A stretch of DNA of 64,000 nt from Celeribacter naphthalenivorans (GTDB taxonomy: Bacteria > Pseudomonadota > Alphaproteobacteria > Rhodobacterales > Rhodobacteraceae), in contig NZ_JAIVLK010000003.1 in assembly GCF_020524585.1 (NCBI RefSeq), positions 186,001-250,000 on the forward strand, in the 5' to 3' direction. Shown in pieces: positions 26,765 through 35,716 of the stretch. The translations under genes and the position numbers were made by a program. Under the pieces are notes generated by a model. That model had not been told where the DNA came from. It saw nothing but the letters and a program-made list of their open reading frames with translations, and made no database searches. How positions within the stretch are numbered: position 1 is the first letter of the stretch; every line of letters begins with the position of its first letter.

Positions 26765-28135
26765 TTAGAGGCCCCAGGCCTGACATTTGCGATCAATGGT
26801 CTTGCGCGCCACGCCAAGGATGCGCGCGGCTTCGGCCTTGTTGCCGCCGCAGGCTTGCAAGACATTGAGAATGTGCCGCTGCTCCACGGCCTCGAGGCTC
26901 TCGGTTTCCGTGCTGCCGACATCTTGGAGGGCGCGTTCAAAGCCGCCTTGAATGATCGCGCGCTCCACCACGTTGCGCAGCTCCATCACATTGCCGGGCC
27001 AGTCATGCGCCATGAGGCGGCGTTTGTCGCTTGCCGATATGTCAGGCGCCACGGCCCCCATGCGCGCCGAGAGCGATGTGAGAAAGAACTCCGCGATTTC
27101 GATGACATCGGAGGGACGTTCGCGCAACGGCGGGATCCAGACCTCATGCACATTCAATAGATAGAACAGATCGGTGCGGAAGCTGCCGTCTTCGACCGCC
27201 TGTTTCATGTTGCCTTTGGAGCAACAAACGACACGAATGTCGGTCTGAAAACTGCGGCCACCGCCGACCGGCTGAAACCGCCCGGTGCTGAGCCATTCGA
27301 CCAACAAATTCTGCCCCGCGGGCGGGAGCAGATCGACGTCTTCGAGAAAGAGAACGCCACCCTCTGCCGTGTTGAGAATACCTTCGCCGGAGCTGACAGA
27401 CCTGTCGACACGCCCGAACAGACGCTCGCGAAAGTCTTCGAAACTGATCCCGAAACAGGGCAACCATGCGAAAGGCTTATGCGCACGGGGCGAGACGCTG
27501 TGCAGCATCCGCGCGGCGATATGTTTGCCGGTGCCGGTTTCCCCCTCGATCACCACAGGCGCGTTGATCTGGGCGGCGCGTTCAATGGTGTCGCGCAGGG
27601 TCTGCGCCGCTTGCGACGAGCCGACAAAGGTATCGCGCTGCCGCAACAAATCGCTGCCCGCCGCCAATTCTTGACGCAGCACGGTGTTCTGCCGTTTCAA
27701 CGCGGTTTTAGCGAGGCTTTTGGAGATCGCGTTCAACACCTGATTGGAATGGAACGGTTTCAACAGGAAATCGCTGATGCCCAGACGCAGGGCTTCGATC
27801 GCGGTGTCGAGATCGGCATAGGCGGTCATCAGGATGATGTCGGAGCGCAACCCGATCTGCCATTGATCCGCCAACCATTCGAGCCCGGTCATCCCCGGCA
27901 TGATGTTGTCGAGCATGATGACATCATAGCTTTCCCCGTCGAGAAAGGCAGACGCCTCGGCAGGGGTCGCGGCCACATCGACGTGGCGACATTTGGTGGA
28001 CAGCGCTTTTTTCAGGAAATGGCGCATGCCCAGTTCGTCATCGACCACGAGGACGGAGGCCTTGGCCAAATCCGGCCCGAAAGCTGTGCCGGCCTCTTGT
28101 CCCATGTCTTGCTTTTTGTGCGTTTGATCCGTCAT
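26765..28135 (-). CDS. NtrC-family response regulator lacking GAFTGA
   Basis: A 456-residue regulator: receiver (acidic pair D32/D33, phosphoacceptor D76, T104, K126), AAA+ domain (Walker A GETGTGKH at 198-205) and Fis-type helix-turn-helix (GGNKAEAARILGVARKTIDR). The sigma-54-contacting GAFTGA loop expected soon after LFG (239-241) is absent and replaced by a short RVDRSVSSGEG stretch, and Walker B reads LFLEDV instead of LFLDEI. Rhodobacter NtrC and HupR also lack GAFTGA and work with sigma-70-type polymerase, so this one probably does too. ATG 28135 chosen over the longer frame. Confidence 0.92.
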   Translation of the reverse strand: MTDQTHKKQDMGQEAGTAFGPDLAKASVLVVDDELGMRHFLKKALSTKCRHVDVAATPAEASAFLDGESYDVIMLDNIMPGMTGLEWLADQWQIGLRSDIILMTAYADLDTAIEALRLGISDFLLKPFHSNQVLNAISKSLAKTALKRQNTVLRQELAAGSDLLRQRDTFVGSSQAAQTLRDTIERAAQINAPVVIEGETGTGKHIAARMLHSVSPRAHKPFAWLPCFGISFEDFRERLFGRVDRSVSSGEGILNTAEGGVLFLEDVDLLPPAGQNLLVEWLSTGRFQPVGGGRSFQTDIRVVCCSKGNMKQAVEDGSFRTDLFYLLNVHEVWIPPLRERPSDVIEIAEFFLTSLSARMGAVAPDISASDKRRLMAHDWPGNVMELRNVVERAIIQGGFERALQDVGSTETESLEAVEQRHILNVLQACGGNKAEAARILGVARKTIDRKCQAWGL

Positions 28136-28468
28136 TGCCCCCCTCTTTATCGCGTTTTGCACAGAACGGTATCCTCCTTTTTCGGCAGGGTGTCGGATCA
28201 ATTGGCGCACAGACCCGCTCGACAGATGAAATTTGACGGAAAAGAAGGATATCCCGGTTTGACCATTCGATCTAAAACGACCTGTATCCTAGGGCGCAGG
28301 TGTCGTCGGACAGATGTTTGCATTCCGGGCAAGCGTCGGGACGTTTCGACGGGCCAGAACCGAGACAGGCGCAGGGGCAGGCTTGGTTTATTGAGCCACG
28401 CGGCTTGAACCTTGGGGCGCATTCAGGTCTACAGCCCGGGATAGATCAGGGCCTTTGGAATCAAAACC
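28136..28468. other. Intergenic region between the response regulator and metN
   Basis: A 333-base divergent promoter region. I looked for a SAM-binding riboswitch ahead of metN and for repeats matching the TGTCC elements, and recognised neither with confidence. TTGACC at 28259-28264 could be a -35 element for metN but no convincing -10 follows at normal spacing. No gene is supported here. Confidence 0.4.
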
Positions 28469-29530
28469 ATGACCTCACACGACGGCCAAGCGGCCTCCAT
28501 CATATTCGACACGGTCGGAAAATCCTTTGCCAAACCGGGCGGGGGAACCGTTTCCGCGATCAGCGATGTCTCCCTCACCGTCGAGGCCGGGACGATCACC
28601 GGCATCATCGGGCGTTCGGGCGCGGGCAAGTCCACGATGCTGCGCATGGTCAACGGGCTGGAGCGTCCGACCTCGGGCAAGGTGCTGGTCGGCGATCAGG
28701 ACGTGGGCACCGCGCGCGGCGCCAAGCTGCGGGCCATTCGGCGCGACGTCGGGATGATTTTCCAGCATTTCAACCTCTTGTCCTCGCGCACGGTCTCCGA
28801 GAACATCGCTTTGCCGCTGGAAATTGCGGGCATCGGAGGCGCGGAGATCAAGACCCGCGTGGCCGATCTTGTCGACCGTGTCGGGCTGACGGCGCAGGCG
28901 GATCGCTACCCGTCCGAATTGTCCGGCGGCCAGAAACAGCGTGTCGGCATCGCCCGTGCCTTGGCGACCGAGCCGAAAATCCTGCTCTCCGACGAAGCCA
29001 CCTCGGCGCTCGACCCGGAGACCACGCAAACCGTGTTGTCGCTGTTGAAAGACATCAATCGCGATCTCGGGCTGACCATCCTTTTGATCACCCATGAAAT
29101 GGCCGTGGTGCGTGACATCGCCAGCCATGTCGCCGTGATCGAGGGCGGCCAGATCGTCGAGGCCGGAACGACCTATGACGTTTTCACCGCGCCGCAACAT
29201 CCGACCACGCGGTCTTTCCTGTCCGGTGTGACGGGGGTCACTTTGCCCGCCTTTATCAAAGATAAAATCATCGCGGAACGTCCGACGTCGGGCGGCGAGG
29301 AAGTGGTGCGCGTGACCTTCTCCGGCAAACATGCGACCGATCCGATGTTGGCGCTTTTGACCCGCGATCTGGGGATCGAGGTCAATATTCTCGCCGGTGC
29401 GGTCGAAGAGATCGGCACGCAGCCCTTCGGCAACCTTCTGGTCTCGCTCGACGCCACCAAAGGCGATGAGGCGCGGGCCTATCTGGAACGTCACGGGCTT
29501 TTGACGGAGGTGCTTGGCTATGTCGGCTAA
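28469..29530 (+). CDS. metN: Methionine ABC transporter ATP-binding protein
   Basis: A 353-residue ATPase of the D-methionine/methionine importer. Walker [11 protein letters not shown]-loop [11 protein letters not shown], signature [15 protein letters not shown], Walker [13 protein letters not shown] and the H-loop ITHEM are all intact. The C-terminal 100 residues form the methionine-sensing NIL (ACT-like) domain typical of MetN. The stop overlaps the metI start by 11 bases. With MetI and MetQ downstream this is a complete importer operon. Confidence 0.95.
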   Translation: MTSHDGQAASIIFDTVGKSFAKPGGGTVSAISDVSLTVEAGTITGIIGRSGAGKSTMLRMVNGLERPTSGKVLVGDQDVGTARGAKLRAIRRDVGMIFQHFNLLSSRTVSENIALPLEIAGIGGAEIKTRVADLVDRVGLTAQADRYPSELSGGQKQRVGIARALATEPKILLSDEATSALDPETTQTVLSLLKDINRDLGLTILLITHEMAVVRDIASHVAVIEGGQIVEAGTTYDVFTAPQHPTTRSFLSGVTGVTLPAFIKDKIIAERPTSGGEEVVRVTFSGKHATDPMLALLTRDLGIEVNILAGAVEEIGTQPFGNLLVSLDATKGDEARAYLERHGLLTEVLGYVG

Positions 29531-30194
29531 TCTCATCAACCTTTTGATCGAAGCGACCGGTCAGACGCTTTACATGGTGGCGATCTCGACCCTTCTGGGG
29601 ACCCTGTTCGGCCTGCCTCTGGGCGTGTTTCTGGCGATCTCTCAACGCGGGGAGCTTTTGTCCTCGCCTTGGGTGAACAAGGTTCTGGGCCTCGTGGTCA
29701 ACGCCACGCGGTCCGTGCCGTTCATCATTCTCGTTGTGGCGATCATCCCCTTCACCCGCGCCATTGCGGGCACCTCGATCGGCACCACCGCCGCGATCGT
29801 GCCGCTGACCATTGCCGCTGTGCCCTTCATCGCGCGGCTGGTGGAAAATGCCATCCGCGAGGTCGATGGCGGGCTCATCGAGGCGGCGCGCGCCATGGGG
29901 GCGACCCCGTTCCAGATCATCCGCAAGGTGCTGATCCCCGAAGCCTTGCCCGCGATCACGCTCGGCCTCACGCTCGCCGTGGTGAGCCTCATCGGCTATT
30001 CCGCCATGGTCGGCGCCGTGGGCGGTGAAGGACTTGGCGATCTCGGTATTCGTTACGGTTATCAGCGCTTCATGCCCGATGTCATGGCCGTGGTGGTCGT
30101 CATTCTCATTGTTCTCGTCCAGCTTGTGCAGTCCATCGGTGAATGGATTGCCGCCCGCGTGGACAAACGTGCCCCCAAGGGGCGCGGTCAATAA
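29520..30194 (+). CDS. metI: Methionine ABC transporter permease
   Basis: A 224-residue permease with five or six membrane helices. The cytosolic coupling motif [24 protein letters not shown] is the conserved EAA loop that contacts MetN. The ATG at 29520 overlaps the end of metN; a TTG two codons earlier is less likely. Length and helix layout match MetI. Confidence 0.95.
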   Translation: MSANLINLLIEATGQTLYMVAISTLLGTLFGLPLGVFLAISQRGELLSSPWVNKVLGLVVNATRSVPFIILVVAIIPFTRAIAGTSIGTTAAIVPLTIAAVPFIARLVENAIREVDGGLIEAARAMGATPFQIIRKVLIPEALPAITLGLTLAVVSLIGYSAMVGAVGGEGLGDLGIRYGYQRFMPDVMAVVVVILIVLVQLVQSIGEWIAARVDKRAPKGRGQ

Positions 30195-30227
30195 CCCTAT
30201 CTGAACCGCATCATAAGGAGTTTACAC

Positions 30228-31004
30228 ATGCTGCGCGTTGCAACACTTTCCTCCGTTCTCGCCCTCATGGCCTCTGTCGCTATGGCCGAAGAGATCAAAG
30301 TCGGCGTGTCCCCCGGCGAACATGCTGAAATCATGGAAGAAGTCGCCAAAGTCGCCGCCCCGATGGGCCTCGACATCGACGTGGTGGAATTCTCCGACTA
30401 CGTGATCCCGAACACCGCGCTGGCCGATGGCGACATCGAAGCCAACTCCTTCCAGCACGTGCCCTATCTGGACAACCAGATGAAGGACCGCGGCTTTGAA
30501 CTGGTCGTCGTGGGCAACACAATCACCACGCCGATGGGCATCTATTCCGACAAGATCGAAGATCTCGCCACCCTCGAAGACGGTGCGAAAGTTGCGATCC
30601 CGAACGACCCGACCAATGGCGGCCGTGCTTTGTTGCTGTTGCAAGACCTCGGTCTGGTGACGCTCGCCGAAGGCACCGGTCTCGTGCCGAGCCCGCTCGA
30701 CGTGCAGGACAACCCCAAGGGCCTCAAGTTCCTCGAACTGGACGCCGCCCAACTGCCGCGCACCCTGTCGGATGCCGACATCGCGATCATCAACACCAAT
30801 TACGCCATCGCCTCGGGTCTGAGCCCGAAAGACGATGCCATCGCGATGGAAAAGGCCGAAAGCCCCTATGTGAACGTGATCGTTGTGCGCAAGGGTGACG
30901 AGGACCTGCCTTGGGTGAAAACCCTTGTGGACGCCTATCACACTGATGAGGTCAAAGCCTTTATCGAAGACAGCTATGATGGCGCGGTGATCACCTCTTG
31001 GTAA
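30228..31004 (+). CDS. metQ: Methionine-binding periplasmic protein
   Basis: A 258-residue NlpA-family binding protein for methionine or related compounds. KVGVSPGEHAEIMEEV at the mature N-terminus and ANSFQHVPYLDNQ, IPNDPTNGGRALLLLQ are family blocks. The signal peptide ends in ASVAMA|EE with no lipobox cysteine, so it appears to be a soluble periplasmic protein, unlike the lipoprotein MetQ of E. coli. The gene has AAGGAG 7 bases before ATG and ends the metNIQ operon. Confidence 0.93.
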   Translation: MLRVATLSSVLALMASVAMAEEIKVGVSPGEHAEIMEEVAKVAAPMGLDIDVVEFSDYVIPNTALADGDIEANSFQHVPYLDNQMKDRGFELVVVGNTITTPMGIYSDKIEDLATLEDGAKVAIPNDPTNGGRALLLLQDLGLVTLAEGTGLVPSPLDVQDNPKGLKFLELDAAQLPRTLSDADIAIINTNYAIASGLSPKDDAIAMEKAESPYVNVIVVRKGDEDLPWVKTLVDAYHTDEVKAFIEDSYDGAVITSW

Positions 31005-31062
31005 GAGGCCACTTTGGCATGGCTCAGGCGACGTCCTGACCGTGTCGCCTGTCTGAATATCG

Positions 31063-31094
31063 AAACGCCGCCCTGCATCGGGCGGCGTTTTTTT
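31063..31094 (+). terminator. Terminator of metNIQ
   Basis: Perfect 11-bp stem AAACGCCGCCC (31063-31073) with GGGCGGCGTTT (31080-31090) and a seven-T run. It lies about 60 bases after the metQ stop, before the convergent lsr genes. Confidence 0.92.
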
Positions 31095-31192
31095 CATCTG
31101 CGCCAAGGATCGGCACGCGGCGCGAAAAGCAGGATCGCGCAGACAGAAGACCAGCATGGGCAATCCGCAAACGCTTGCCCATGCCAATCATT

Positions 31193-31492
31193 TTATGCGT
31201 CCTGAACTAGCACCGGCGTAAAGTAGGTCTTGGAACGACCGCCCAGCGTGATCGGATCGATCATCTTCACGCAGGTCTGATAATGCTCCGTCTTGCGATG
31301 CTCATCGAGCGCCGCTTCGCTTTCAAAGATTTCGTAGACAAAGAAATTATTCTCGTCTTCGGGGTCATGCAAAAGATCGAAACGAATGTTCCCGGCCTCT
31401 TTGCGGGTGCCTTCGCAATTGATGGTGAAGGCTTCGAGAAACGTGTCCCGCGTGCCTTCTTGCACTTTAATATTCACGAGTTGAATCAGCAT
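31193..31492 (-). CDS. lsrG: Phospho-AI-2 isomerase-like LsrG
   Basis: A 99-residue antibiotic-biosynthesis-monooxygenase (ABM) fold protein. The pattern MLIQLVNIKVQEGTRDTFLEAF...EAGNIRFDLLHDPEDENNFFVYEIFES...HRKTEHYQTC is that of LsrG, which isomerises phospho-AI-2 to the 3-hydroxy-pentanedione phosphate in enterobacteria. The gene follows the LsrK gene on the same strand in the AI-2 cluster, which supports this over a generic quinol monooxygenase. Confidence 0.88.
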   Translation of the reverse strand: MLIQLVNIKVQEGTRDTFLEAFTINCEGTRKEAGNIRFDLLHDPEDENNFFVYEIFESEAALDEHRKTEHYQTCVKMIDPITLGGRSKTYFTPVLVQDA

Positions 31493-31525
31493 GTGTGAGC
31501 CTTTCGAAAGATAATGTTGGGGCGA

Positions 31526-33055
31526 TCAGGTGCCCGGCGCTTGCCACATTGACGTGGTGATCCCCGACGTGACCAAGTCACGCTGCGCGGCGTAGGCCCG
31601 CTCCCAGCGTGAGCCCGCTTCGTCGTAGAGGGGTTTGAGGTCTGCATTGGGGGTGAATTCGGCTTCAAGCGCAGACCAGGCGGCACCACCTTCGGTCAAC
31701 GACGAGAACAGTGACGCCCCTGTCGCCGCCGCGATGGCACAGCCCTGCGCGGTGGCTTCCTTGACCTTCGGGGTAACGACCGGAAGGCCGGTCACATCCG
31801 CCAGAATTTGCGCCCAATGCGCCGATTTCGACGCGCCCCCGGCAAAGACGATGCGCTCCGGTTGCTTGCCGGACAGCTCGAACACCGCTTTCAGATTGCG
31901 ATGGGCCACGATGGCGGCGTTTTCCTGCAAGGCACGGAAAATGGCGGCGGGGCCGGAGGTCTCGGGATCAATCGAGAGATTGAGCAGAGAGGGCGCCGCG
32001 TGGAACCATTCACCATAGCGCATCACATCCGAAAAGATCGGGATGATCCCATGCGCCCCCGGCGGAACGGATTTCGAGGCGGCCTCCAGCTCCGTATAGC
32101 TTTTGCCTTGCCCGAAAGCATCGCGGAACCAACGCATCACGGCGCCGGTGAAAAAGCTGATCGCTTCGGCTTGATTGAGCCCCGGCACGACATGCGGATT
32201 GATCCGCAAATTCATCGTCGGATCGCGCAGAGACAGCGGTACATTGACGACCTGTTGCCAGAAGGTGCCACCCAGAACCGCGCAATCGCCCTCGTTGACG
32301 ACGCCAAGCCCGAGCGCGCCGGTCTGGCAATCACCGCCGCCTGCAACGACCAAGGTGCCCACAGCAAGGCCGGTCACCTCGGCGGCTTTTGCATGCACTT
32401 GACCGACGACTTCGCCCGTCGAGACAGAGCGCGGCATCAGATCCGGCGACAGCCCCGCAACCTCGAACGCTGCCGCCACGGGGGCGCGATCCGTCAGGCC
32501 GATGAGACCGGTTGTGCCGGCATTCGACGGCTCGGACGACAGCGCGCCGGAGAGCCGATACAGCACCCAATCCGACAGCATCGTGAGCGCACGGGCATTC
32601 TCGAACACCTCGGGCATATGGCTGCGCAACCAGATCAGGCGCGGCAAAGCGCCCAGCGCATAGGTCTGACCCGACAGCGCGTAAATGTCTTCTTCGAGGC
32701 CGGGATGATCCGCCTTGAGGCCGCGCACTTCGGCATCCGCGCGCGCATCCACATTGGCGCAGGCCCAGATCTCGTCGCCCTGCGCATCGTGCAAAACAAA
32801 GGCCTCGCGCATCGCGGTCGCGCTCACCGCCTTAATGTCTTTCGGATCGACGCCGGTTTTGGCGATCAACTCACGACAGCACCGTGCGAGCGTGCTCCAG
32901 TTGCCTTGGGTGTCGAAATCCATCGACCCGGGAAAACGCGGATCGCTTTTGTGCCACCATTCCTGCCCGACGGCGCCGACCTCGGCACCGGTTTGATCGA
33001 ACAAAACGGCGCGACCGGAGCCGGTGCCTGCGTCGAATGCGAGAAAATATTGCAT
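31526..33055 (-). CDS. lsrK: Autoinducer-2 kinase
   Basis: A 509-residue FGGY-family kinase that phosphorylates imported AI-2 (DPD) in the cytoplasm. It matches remembered E. coli LsrK throughout: FDAGTGSGRAVLFD, WACANVDARADAEV, SDWVLYRLSG, PSNAGTTGLIGLT, AVLGGTFWQQVVN, INPHVVPGLNQAEAISFFTG, MRWFRDAF and a C-terminal TSMWQAPG. The nucleotide-binding AGGGDCQTG and FAGGASKS loops are intact. It sits between lsrG and lsrR, two bases after the lsrR stop. Confidence 0.95.
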   Translation of the reverse strand: MQYFLAFDAGTGSGRAVLFDQTGAEVGAVGQEWWHKSDPRFPGSMDFDTQGNWSTLARCCRELIAKTGVDPKDIKAVSATAMREAFVLHDAQGDEIWACANVDARADAEVRGLKADHPGLEEDIYALSGQTYALGALPRLIWLRSHMPEVFENARALTMLSDWVLYRLSGALSSEPSNAGTTGLIGLTDRAPVAAAFEVAGLSPDLMPRSVSTGEVVGQVHAKAAEVTGLAVGTLVVAGGGDCQTGALGLGVVNEGDCAVLGGTFWQQVVNVPLSLRDPTMNLRINPHVVPGLNQAEAISFFTGAVMRWFRDAFGQGKSYTELEAASKSVPPGAHGIIPIFSDVMRYGEWFHAAPSLLNLSIDPETSGPAAIFRALQENAAIVAHRNLKAVFELSGKQPERIVFAGGASKSAHWAQILADVTGLPVVTPKVKEATAQGCAIAAATGASLFSSLTEGGAAWSALEAEFTPNADLKPLYDEAGSRWERAYAAQRDLVTSGITTSMWQAPGT

Positions 33056-33057
33056 GT

Positions 33058-33987
33058 TTACCCTTCCACGGCGTCGAGCAAAGCCAAGGCGGTCGGCTCG
33101 TCGGTCACCAGAATGTCGATGATTTCTCCGCGCAGAGCGGAGAGGATTGGTCCGGTCTTGGTGGGGCCACCCGCGGCGGCAATCACTTTCTCGGAGGTTC
33201 TGAGCTGTTCAAGATCGACGCCAACGACGCAGTCATGCAGCGGCAGGCTGATGTCTTGGCCGGTGCGATCGTAGAAGCGGCACAAAATGTCGCCACGTGC
33301 GCCGAGGCGGCGCAGCGGGTCGATTTCACCGGGCGCGAGATAGCCCTGATTCACAACAGTCGCGGTTTCGCTCAGCCCACCGATGCCCACAAGTTTATAC
33401 TCGGCCTCCAGCGCCTTCGAGATCAGCGAGGACACGGACGGCTCCTGCATCAGCGCCTGCGCCAGTTCGGGGGTCGAAACCACAAGCGGGGCCGGGATGA
33501 TATTGACGTTGCGATGCCAATTGGCCTCACGCATCCCCTCGACATAGGTCTTCACGCCCCCCGTCAGAGAATAGAGACCAACGCCGCGCTCTTGCGCCGT
33601 GTAGCCGAGCATTCGGATCGAATGCGCGACAGTTTCGCCCCAGCCGACCGACAGACTGTCGCCGGGCTGCAGTTTTTGCATCAGATACTGCGCCGCTGCT
33701 TGGCCGACACGCATATTGATGTCTTCCGAAGTGCTTTCGGGAATGACACGGCAATCGCTGAGGCCGAATTGCGCACGCATGCGGGTTTCAAGCTCAAGAC
33801 AGCCCTGTTCCCGCGAATTGATGCTCAACTGAATGAGACCAGAGGTCCGGCCCGCGTCGAGCAGGCGCGAAACCTTGATTCGGGACAGATTGAGAAGCGC
33901 GCCGATCTCACCTTGGGTCAGGCCGTCATTGTAATAGAGCCACGCAACACGCGCGAGTAAAGCCGCGTCCCCGTTGGTCTCGTTCAT
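33058..33987 (-). CDS. lsrR: AI-2 responsive repressor LsrR (SorC family)
   Basis: A 309-residue SorC/DeoR-type regulator with an N-terminal helix-turn-helix (LYYNDGLTQGEIGALLNLSRIKVSRLL) and a sugar-phosphate-binding domain. VARVAWLYYNDGLTQ-like and VNIIPAPLV stretches closely follow E. coli LsrR, which is released from DNA by phospho-AI-2. I chose ATG 33987, which has AGAGG nine bases upstream; the frame also has ATGs at 33996 and 34047, the last without a ribosome site. It faces the lsrACDB operon across 250 bases carrying inverted TGTCAATATG sites. Confidence 0.93.
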   Translation of the reverse strand: MNETNGDAALLARVAWLYYNDGLTQGEIGALLNLSRIKVSRLLDAGRTSGLIQLSINSREQGCLELETRMRAQFGLSDCRVIPESTSEDINMRVGQAAAQYLMQKLQPGDSLSVGWGETVAHSIRMLGYTAQERGVGLYSLTGGVKTYVEGMREANWHRNVNIIPAPLVVSTPELAQALMQEPSVSSLISKALEAEYKLVGIGGLSETATVVNQGYLAPGEIDPLRRLGARGDILCRFYDRTGQDISLPLHDCVVGVDLEQLRTSEKVIAAAGGPTKTGPILSALRGEIIDILVTDEPTALALLDAVEG

Positions 33988-34054
33988 GTCCGCCATCCTC
34001 TGCGCCCTTTCGGCTTCGGTAAGTTTTTTTATTTTTTGCAAATACATTTGATCA

Positions 34055-34125
34055 TGTCAATATGCCTATTTTTACACCAAAATTGCCGCGTTGCGGCGAG
34101 TTTATGGGCAATTTACATATTGACA
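34055..34125. promoter_or_regulatory. Divergent lsr promoters with paired inverted sites
   Basis: TGTCAATATG (34055-34064) and its exact reverse complement CATATTGACA (34116-34125) are spaced 51 bases apart. Each contains a TTGACA -35 hexamer pointing outward, one toward lsrR and one toward lsrA. The symmetrical placement suggests LsrR operators overlapping both -35 elements; -10 hexamers are less clear. Downstream CAGATG...CATCTG (34144-34167 area) is a further weak inverted repeat. Confidence 0.6.
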
Positions 34126-34240
34126 GACAGGTCTCGGACTGAGCAGATGATATTAACTGAAACATCTGATCAGTGACTCGTGCCGCCAAACCTGCGGCTT
34201 CACCCTCAGATGCAGGTCTCGATGGCGTTGAGGAGGCGAC

Positions 34241-35716
34241 ATGAAACCGACCCTTGCGGAGCTTGTCTCCGTCTCGAAAAACTATGGTCCGGTGGCCGTC
34301 CTGAAGGGCGTGGATTTTTCCGTGCGCAAAGGAGAGGTCCATGCGCTTTTGGGTGGAAACGGCGCAGGCAAATCCACGTTGATGAAGATTCTGGCCGGGC
34401 TGGTGCCGGCCACCGGCGGCCAAGTGCAGATCGGCGGCGCAGCCTTGTCACCCGCCACCCCGGCGCAGGCGCAGGCCATGGGGCTCTACCTTGTGCCGCA
34501 AGAGGCGCATATTTTTCCGAACCAATCCGTGCTCGAAAATGTCTGCATCGGCCTGCCGCAGGCCGCCAGCGCCTATCGCAGCCGCGTGAAAGATCTGATT
34601 GCCCGCATGGGCGTGACGCTCCGGCTTGAGACCAAAGCCGCGACGCTTGAGATCGCGGATCGGCAAATCGTCGAGATTCTGCGCGGGCTCATTCGCGATG
34701 CGAAAGTCCTGATCCTCGACGAACCGACCTCCGCGCTCACGCCGCATGAGGTGGACACCCTGTTCACCCGCATGAAAAGCCTGCGCGAGTCCGGTCATGG
34801 CCTCGTGTTCATCTCGCACAAGCTGCACGAATTGCGCGCCGTTTCCGACCGGATCACCGTTTTGCGGGACGGCTTTGTCGTGCATAGCGCCGAGATGGCG
34901 CAGAGCACAGATGCGGAGATTCTGGCCGCCATGAGCCCCGGCGTGACCGCGCTCAATGACCGTGTCGAAGGCAAGATTGTGTCAGAAGAGAAGGTCCTGC
35001 AGCTGTCGCACTTGAGCGGCGAAGGCTTTGTCGACATTTCTCTTGAGGTGCATCGCGGTGAAGTTCTGGGTCTGACGGGCGTTGTCGGCGCGGGCCGGAC
35101 CGAACTGGCCGAGACTCTCGTCGGTCTCAGACCGCGTTCTGGCGGAGAGGTTCTTCTCGAAGGCCGTCCGTTCCACGCGACCAAACCGAGCGACGCCGTC
35201 AAGCAAGGCATCGTGCATCTGTCCGAAGACCGCCAGCAATACGGCCTCTTCCTCGAAGCGCCGCTCTATTGGAACACCTCGTCTTTCGTCTATCACCGCC
35301 TGCCCTTCTTTTTGCGGCCGGGGCGCGAACAGACCCGTTTCGAGACCTATCGCAAAAGTCTCGGCATCAAATGCGCCAGCGCCGATCAACCCGTGAACAG
35401 CCTGTCGGGCGGCAATCAGCAAAAAGTGCTTTTGTCGAAATGTCTCGCCGCTGAGCCAAAGCTGTTGATCCTCGACGAGCCGACCCGCGGCGTCGATGTC
35501 GGCGCGCGCAACGACATTTATCGCATCATCGAAGACCTCGCCGCCGCAGGCACCTCCGTCATTGTGATTTCATCCGATTTCGACGAGGTGGTGCGCCTGT
35601 CCGACAGGATTGCGGTGATGGCGGGCGGGCATCTGGCCGGTGAATTGCCCGCAGGGGCCTCGACCGACGCCATCGGGCAACTGGCCTTCGAGTCCAAGGA
35701 GACCACCCATGCTTAA
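34241..35716 (+). CDS. lsrA: AI-2 ABC transporter ATP-binding protein
   Basis: A 491-residue double-ATPase of the CUT2 sugar importer type. The first domain has Walker A GGNGAGKST and the LEIADRQIVEI signature region; the second has the degenerate GVVGAGRTE loop usual for this family, NSLSGGNQQKV and LLILDEPTRGVDVG. ATG 34241 follows GAGGAGG. It leads the operon lsrACDB plus aldolase; it overlaps lsrC by 8 bases. Confidence 0.94.
   Translation: MKPTLAELVSVSKNYGPVAVLKGVDFSVRKGEVHALLGGNGAGKSTLMKILAGLVPATGGQVQIGGAALSPATPAQAQAMGLYLVPQEAHIFPNQSVLENVCIGLPQAASAYRSRVKDLIARMGVTLRLETKAATLEIADRQIVEILRGLIRDAKVLILDEPTSALTPHEVDTLFTRMKSLRESGHGLVFISHKLHELRAVSDRITVLRDGFVVHSAEMAQSTDAEILAAMSPGVTALNDRVEGKIVSEEKVLQLSHLSGEGFVDISLEVHRGEVLGLTGVVGAGRTELAETLVGLRPRSGGEVLLEGRPFHATKPSDAVKQGIVHLSEDRQQYGLFLEAPLYWNTSSFVYHRLPFFLRPGREQTRFETYRKSLGIKCASADQPVNSLSGGNQQKVLLSKCLAAEPKLLILDEPTRGVDVGARNDIYRIIEDLAAAGTSVIVISSDFDEVVRLSDRIAVMAGGHLAGELPAGASTDAIGQLAFESKETTHA

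Noticed and set aside
28300-28468. Possible SAM riboswitch ahead of metN
   Set aside because: I could not recognise the conserved core or pseudoknot pairing of any SAM riboswitch class; a covariance-model search would decide.
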